64,000 bases of DNA from Hypericum androsaemum (lineage: Eukaryota; Streptophyta; Magnoliopsida; Malpighiales; Hypericaceae): NCBI GenBank assembly GCA_963995505.1, contig OZ023182.1, positions 10,966,707-11,030,706 of the forward strand. Reading direction: 5' to 3'. Both the position numbers and the translations under genes were made by a program. A model generated the notes under the pieces. The model was not told the DNA's origin. It did not search any database and saw nothing but the letters and a program-made list of their open reading frames with translations. Numbering within the stretch: the stretch's first letter is position 1; every line of letters starts with the position of its first letter. Shown here piece after piece: positions 58,848 through 64,000 of the stretch.

Positions 58848-59652
58848 TGATATGAATCTATGCGGAAAAGATTCACAACTCGGACCGTTTGTTACTTTAG
58901 AATGGAACAGATCACAACTCACAAGAACTTACACGAACTAAGGCACGAATTTGTACCTCAACCCGCTGCAAGGGCTTCTGAACCTTGACCTAAGGTCGTA
59001 TCACGCCACAAACGGGGATGGAATATCCGCTTGATAAGTGAAGGATAAATTCTGGCCAAGACGACTCACCAGCCTAAGCAAGAACAAACGAGTATCTAAA
59101 CTCTCAATTAGCCAAAGCTATGTAATTCTGAATTGTTGTGTACGTTTTTATTGCTAGGAGTCCTCTTTATATAGGCTCCCAAAGTACCAAAGTATTCCTA
59201 AACAAGCTAACTCCTAAAAAGGAGTTCAAAGGCTGGCCAAAACTCTCTTTCCTATTCTAAGGAGATTCTGGCCGAATTATTCAACTAAAATAGGAAATAA
59301 TCTAAACAAATAATATCTAATAGAATAACAATTAATTGCACGTCCTAACAAGAAGATGCATGGCCTAAATAGGTTGATTCTTGCTGATTCTCCATGTGCG
59401 CATGCATCCAGAAGTTGGTGTGCATATTAAGCTTCCAAAATAGCCTCTATCACGTGCATGGGCTTTGCATGTGCCTCATGCACGTCCTTGCACTTGTACG
59501 CACCAACTTGAGCCCAAACTTCTTGCATTAGTCCATTGAAATCAGATTGCAACTTCCTAGCTCGTGCTCTTGTCATTGGCCCAATTGGAACTTGAACTTG
59601 CTGCGAGTCTACAAGCTTGATAGTAGGTGCGTCCTTAGGCTTGCTCACATCA
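58848..59652 (-). repeat. 5' LTR of E7 (805 bp)
   Basis: Complete, TG...CA on +. U3 of type b; the start of R is beta-like, then U5 is alpha-like. TATA complement at 59166-59173. Confidence 0.94.
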
Positions 59653-59816
59653 AATGACGCTACACACCTTGCCCTTGACATAACACCTTGTGTGGAAAAT
59701 ATTCTCTCGTTGTGCATCATCATCTTCTTCTTTTGCTTGCAAGTTCAAAGCCCTTCTTGTCACCAAAGTGAGTGCTTCAGTAGCTTGGAATTCCTCCTCG
59801 GACAGGTCTTCTAATG
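59653..59816 (+). repeat. 164-bp flanking duplication, right copy
   Basis: Second copy of 52659-52822. E6 gag continues without a break after 59816, so this copy is the natural continuation. Confidence 0.95.
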
Positions 59817-60942
59817 AGGGCATGCTTCCATGGTCTGAGTCTTCTCCTTCTGTCTCGACCTCCCCACTCTCTCTAAGCACCACAACCTGCTTGTTAGGAC
59901 ATTGACTTGCTATGTGCCCCCTTCCTTGACATTTAAAGCACCTAATGTCTCGATTTCTTGTAGGAGGGGCTTCCACTTTCTTTTGAGAGCTGGTATTAGA
60001 ACTCTCGGTCTTGTGTTCTACTTTGGCCGCCTGTGGCTTATCAAACTTCTTTGGATAATTCGGCTTCCAATTAGCACTTGATGTAGCTCGTGTTCCTCCC
60101 CCTCTCTTCATTTGTTTCTCTATCTTGTTGGCCATATGAACCATATCTTCCAATTCGACGTAGTGTTGTAGCTCCACTTTGTCTTGAATTTCAGGATTTA
60201 GTCCATTCAAGAATCTAGCCATAGTGGCTTCACGATCCTCCTCTATGTTGGCTCGTATCATGGCCATCTCCATCTGCTTATAGTAATCTTCCACACTTAT
60301 ACTTCCTTGTCGCAGTCCTTGTAACTTTTTAAAAAGATCACGGTAGTAATGACTAGGAACAAAGCGTTTCCTCATCACAACTTTCATCTCCGCCCATGTT
60401 TCTATGGGATATTCTCCGTTACGTCTCCTGCTTGTGACAAATTGATCCCACCAAGTTATAGCATAATCAGTAAATTCAGTCACAGCCAGCTTTACCTTCT
60501 TTGCCTCGGAACAATTGTGACAATCAAACACAAATTCGATCTTCTTCTCCCATTCAAGATAAGCCTCCGGATCAGAACGACCTGCAAAGGAAGGTATTTT
60601 TAACTTGATGCTTCCCAAATTGTCATTCCCTCTCTGCCTGGCCTCCCTAGGTTGGCGTTCATTCCTCAACCTCCTAACATTCCTTGTGGAGCCTACGTCC
60701 TCATCAAAGTCAGACTCATCTCCACTCATTCCTCCCATAGGTGCTATTCTTCTTTGGGCACGAGGTATGCTTTGTGGTTGTTGGCTAGCACGTGAATTCT
60801 CTATGATATCCAAGCGTTGGTGTATTTGCTCAACCTCCGCTCTCATCATTTGTTGGAGCTTCCCCGTTAAGGCCTCCACAAATACCTTAGGGTAAACGTT
60901 GCCCCAAGCTCCTCCTCTTTCTCCTTCGTTTTCTTGAGACAT
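59653..60942 (-). pseudogene. E6 gag (start to protease border)
   Basis: About 430 codons from ATG at 60940-60942 (MSQENEGERG). It contains the gag region, CCHC knuckle [14 protein letters not shown], an acidic segment and the beginning of protease (CYVKGKVCSVI), where E7 intervenes. The piece itself is open, but the element's pol is broken. Confidence 0.9.
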
Positions 60943-61168
60943 GTTGCTGCAAGAAAATTGGTTAGTTAAAAATAATGGACCTCACCAATCACTCCCTTAC
61001 GTGTTTACCCTCAAAGTATGTTGCACTCGGATTCACTCGTGTTTACACTCAACTATTTGGCTCTTTTCTCTCTAATGTGCTCACCACTCTTGCCTTTTTC
61101 CTCTCGCGACACTCTTGTTGGTTCTTGTGGAGCTAGTAGAGATTAGCTTGGCCTTCGCACACTTTAGT
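60943..61168 (-). other. Leader of E6, partial
   Basis: Begins with a TTGCAGCAAC acceptor-like end before the ATG and a TAACTAACC branch-like motif. It includes CTCCCTTAC followed by GTG, the same site at which E6 itself appears to have entered E5. Cut by E8 at 61168. Confidence 0.7.
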
Positions 61169-61973
61169 TGATGTGAGCAAGCCTAAGGACGCACCTACTA
61201 TCAAGCTTGTAGACTCGCAGCAAGTTCAAGTTCCAATTGGGCCAATGACAAGAGCACGAGCTAGGAAGTTGCAATCTGATTTCAATGGACTAATGCAAGA
61301 AGTTTGGGCTCAAGTTGGTGCGTACAAGTGCAAGGACGTGCATGAGGCACATGCAAAGCCCATGCACGTGATAGAGGCTATTTTGGAAGCTTAATATGCA
61401 CACCAACTTCTGGATGCATGCGCACATGGAGAATCAGCAAGAATCAACCTATTTAGGCCATGCATCTTCTTGTTAGGACGTGCAATTAATTGTTATTCTA
61501 TTAGATATTATTTGTTTAGATTATTCCCTATTTTAGTTGAATAATTCGGCCAGAATCTCCTTAGAATAGGAAAGAGAGTTTTGGCCAGCCTTTGAACTCC
61601 TTTTTAAGGAGTTAGCTTGTTTAGGAATATTTTGGTACTTTGGGAGCCTATATAAAGAGGACTCCTAGCAATAAAACGTACACATACAATTCGGAAATAC
61701 TTAGCATTGGCTAGTTGAGAGTTTGATACTCGTTTGTTCTTGCTTAGGCTGGTGAGTCGTCTTGGCCAGAATTTATCCTTCACTTATCAAGCGGATATTC
61801 CATCCCCGTTTGTGGCGTGATACGACCTTAGGTCAAGGTTCAGAAGCCCTTGCAGCGGGTTGAGGTACAAATTCGTGCCTTAGTTCGTGTAAGTTCTTGT
61901 GAGTTGTGATCTGTTCCATTCTAAAGTAACAAACGGTCCGAGTTGTGAATCTTTTCCGCATAGATTCATATCA
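61169..61973 (+). repeat. 5' LTR of E8 (805 bp)
   Basis: TGATGTGAGC...ATTCATATCA. TATATAAA at 61649-61656. The coding-tail copy ends at a TAA at 61392-61394. Confidence 0.95.
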
Positions 61974-62643
61974 GTTGGTATCAGAGCTTAGCTTGTTACT
62001 TTAGTTCATTATCCTTGTTATTTTTGTTCTTGTTGGTTCGTTTTGTTGCTTGTTATTTTTTTGTTCTTGTTGGTTCGTTTTCTCTCCTCGCTGTTTGAGA
62101 GAAAAGAGAGGAAAACAAACGAGTGAAGCAAGAAAAGAAAGAAAAGAAAAGAAAGAAAAAAAAAGAAAAGAAAAGAAAAGAAAAGAAAAAAAAAGGAAAG
62201 AAAAGAAAAAGAAAAAAAGGAAGCCGCAAGCTAAAGAGGAAGCAAGCTAAATTGGAAGTCTCAAGCTAAAGAGGAAGCAAGCTAAATTGGAAGTCTCAAG
62301 CTAAAGAGGAAGCAAATCCGAGGGAAGCTAGCAAACTAAGGAGGCGCAACAGCTGATCAAGAAAGGGGACGAGCAAGACTAAAAGAAAGACCAAAGAGGA
62401 ACTTTAACATTCTGTTTGTTAAAGCGTGGAGCTCAAGCAAGGCCGTTCTAGCCTTAGTAAGAACATACAAGTATCACGAGAGGAAAAAGGCAAGAGTGTG
62501 CGAGTACCTTAGAGAGAAAAGCCAAATATTTGAGTGCAAACACGAGTGAACTTGAGTGCACCCTACATTGAGAGTATACACGTAAGGGAGTGAGCTTGTG
62601 AGGCCATAATTTTTTTTACTAACCAATTTTTCTTGTAGCAAAC
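61974..62643 (+). other. Leader of E8
   Basis: PBS, a purine tract (about 62127-62220), two copies of the 36-bp GAGGAAGCAAGC unit (about 62235-62320), then ACTAACC and TTGTAG before the ATG. No coding frame recognised. Confidence 0.72.
61976..61987 (+). other. Primer-binding site of E8 (tRNA-iMet)
   Basis: TGGTATCAGAGC two bases after the LTR. Confidence 0.95.
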
Positions 62644-64000
62644 ATGTCGCATGAAGGTCAAACTATGGGAAGCGTAGACCTTAAGTTATTAGTGGATGCC
62701 TTGGCCGGGAAGCTCGAGCGGATGGTGCAAGCTCAGATGGAGCCTTTGCAACTACGCGTGGATGCCGTGGAGAATTCTCGTGACAACCCCCAAACGCGAG
62801 GCGAACTCCAAAGGCGTAGGAGAGGAGTACCTATTGGAGAATCGAGCGGAGCTGATTCTGAGTCGGAAGAAGGCGTAGGCTCTACAAGGAGTCTTAGGAG
62901 AGCAAGAACAAACCGTCCACCTAGGGAGGCAAGGCCAAAGAGAGACGACAACATAGGGAGTATCAAACTGAAGATACCTTCCTTTGCTGGTCGTTCTGAC
63001 CCGGAGGCGTACTTAGAGTGGGAGAAGAAGATTGAGTTCGTGTTTGATTGCCACAATAGCTCCGAAGAAAAGAAGGTAAAACTTGCCATCACCGAATTCA
63101 CTGATTATGCTATAACTTGGTGGGATCAACTTGTGACTAGCAGGAGGAGAAATAGAGAACGCCCTATAGCTACTTGGGAAGACATGAAAGTGGTGATGAG
63201 GAAGAGATTTGTTCCAAGTCATTACTATAGAGAGCTGTATAAGAAGTTACAAGGAATGAGGCAAGGAAGTTTGAGTGTGGAGGAGTATTTCAAACAGATG
63301 GAGATGGCCATGATAAGAGCTGATATAGATGAAGATAGAGAAGTTACAATGGCAAGGTTCTTGAATGGACTCAATCCTGAAATTCAAGACAAAGTTGAGT
63401 TGCAACACTATGTGGAGTTGGAGGACATGGTGCATATGGCAACGAAAATTGAGAAGCAACTCAAGAGAGGAGAGGGGAGAACAAAAGCTACATCGAATTC
63501 TACTTGGAAGCCAAACTACCAAAAGAAGTTTGACAAGCCACAAGCAGCCAAAGTAGAGCATAAATCCGAGAGTTCTCAAGCTAATTCTCAAAGGAAAGTG
63601 GAAGTCACTCCAGCTAGGAACCGTGACATCAAGTGCTTTAAGTGTCAAGGAAGAGGGCACATCTCAAGTCAATGCCCTAACAAGCAAGCAATGGTGATCA
63701 AGGAGAGTGGGGAGATTGAAACTGAAGAAGAGGATTCGGAGCATGAAAGCATGCCTTCTTTGGAGGACGTATCCGAGGAAGAGTACCAAGCTGCTGAGAG
63801 GCTTACTCTTGTGTCTAGAAGAGCATTGAATGTGCAAGTAAAAGAAGAAAATGATGTGGCTCAAAGAGAAAATATTTTTCACACAAGGTGCTATGTCAAA
63901 GACAAGGTGTGTAGTGTCATCATAGATGGAGGAAGTTGTGCTAATGTTGCAAGCACTACTATGGTGGAGAAGTTAGGGTTACTCACGGGAAAACACCCTA
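62644..64000 (+). CDS. gag-pol: E8 gag-pol polyprotein, 5' part
   Basis: 452 open codons to the window edge, starting [14 protein letters not shown]. Contains the basic N-terminal region, gag, CCHC knuckle [14 protein letters not shown] and the beginning of protease ([12 protein letters not shown]). It resembles E1 and E7 in this part ([14 protein letters not shown]). The remainder lies beyond the window. Confidence 0.93.
   Translation, partial: MSHEGQTMGSVDLKLLVDALAGKLERMVQAQMEPLQLRVDAVENSRDNPQTRGELQRRRRGVPIGESSGADSESEEGVGSTRSLRRARTNRPPREARPKRDDNIGSIKLKIPSFAGRSDPEAYLEWEKKIEFVFDCHNSSEEKKVKLAITEFTDYAITWWDQLVTSRRRNRERPIATWEDMKVVMRKRFVPSHYYRELYKKLQGMRQGSLSVEEYFKQMEMAMIRADIDEDREVTMARFLNGLNPEIQDKVELQHYVELEDMVHMATKIEKQLKRGEGRTKATSNSTWKPNYQKKFDKPQAAKVEHKSESSQANSQRKVEVTPARNRDIKCFKCQGRGHISSQCPNKQAMVIKESGEIETEEEDSEHESMPSLEDVSEEEYQAAERLTLVSRRALNVQVKEENDVAQRENIFHTRCYVKDKVCSVIIDGGSCANVASTTMVEKLGLLTGKHP

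Larger units (their letters stand above)
52820..59652 (-). mobile_element. E7: intact CRM-like element in E6, atypical insertion
   Basis: Minus-strand member of the 805-bp-LTR family with PBS, PPT and an open 1595-codon gag-pol. The 5' LTR is complete (58848-59652). The 3' LTR lacks its outermost 12 bases and joins E6 at a shared ATG (52820-52822). No 5-bp TSD is seen; instead 164 bp of E6 is present on both sides. The LTRs look identical by eye otherwise, so it is very young. Confidence 0.94.
48626..61168 (-). mobile_element. E6: decayed CRM-like element, host of E7, next to E8
   Basis: A minus-strand element of the E5 subfamily. It has a 3' LTR (48626-49374), PPT, pol (49375-52822), then E7, then the rest of gag and leader (59653-61168), which E8 interrupts. 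Its PBS and 5' LTR must lie beyond the window. It begins exactly at an LTR terminus after CTTAC in the leader of E5, which supports insertion there. It carries several frameshifts and stops, so it is older than E7. Confidence 0.83.
61169..64000 (+). mobile_element. E8: CRM-like element, 5' part
   Basis: 805-bp 5' LTR (61169-61973), PBS (61976-61987), leader and gag, running off the window. It sits in the leader of E6 in the opposite orientation. The left TSD should be TTAGT (61164-61168), with its partner beyond the window. U3 of type b is joined to R-U5 of type alpha. Confidence 0.92.

Overview
The window reads as plant heterochromatin and looks centromere-like. I see no host gene, rRNA or tRNA. 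Two things fill it: about 15 kb of a short-period satellite, and LTR retrotransposons inserted into the satellite and into each other. The plant assignment rests on primer-binding sites complementary to plant initiator tRNA-Met, Ty3/gypsy chromovirus polyproteins, and a solo LTR with the ends of a plant Tekay/Del-type element. The species cannot be told; a eudicot is my guess.

Layout. Satellite (10-bp theme AAGGCAAGAW, purines on the + strand) fills 1-5397, 8020-9266, 16078-17017, 30656-33653 and 42441-43182. The same satellite in flipped orientation fills 33654-34406 and 39455-42440. A solo LTR (5398-8019, TSD GATAA) sits in the first block. E1 (9267-16077, +, TSD GTAAG) is a structurally complete CRM-like element. 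E2 (17018-30655, -, TSD CAACA) is a second one, split inside gag by E3 (22017-28854, +, TSD CTAAG). E4 (34407-39454, +, TSD TTTCC) is a different chromovirus with an intact polyprotein but no PBS and only 143 bp of 5' LTR. E5 (from 43183, -) and E6 (from 48626, -) are older, decayed CRM-like elements; E6 appears to have inserted in the leader of E5. E7 (52820-59652, -) is an intact young element inside E6, flanked by an unusual 164-bp duplication. E8 (from 61169, +) is another young copy in the leader of E6 and runs off the window.

The young family (E1, E2, E3, E7, E8) has 805-bp LTRs and one 1595-codon gag-pol frame (gag, CCHC, protease, RT, RNase H, D-D35-E integrase, GPF). The frame runs through the polypurine tract about 220 bp into the 3' LTR and ends in a TRARA-containing tail. 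This arrangement and tail are what I associate with group A CRM (centromeric retrotransposon of maize) elements, which target centromeres. E2, E3 and E7 have LTR pairs that look identical by eye, so activity is recent. E1, E2, E3 and E7 show all four combinations of two diagnostic blocks, i.e. two parental and two reciprocal recombinant types, and R-U5 and U3 follow the matching halves.

Best overall hypothesis: a fragment of an active or recently active centromere made of a helically phased 10-bp satellite and colonised by a recombining CRM family. The satellite and element structures are read directly. Centromere identity is inference and needs CENH3 ChIP or FISH.
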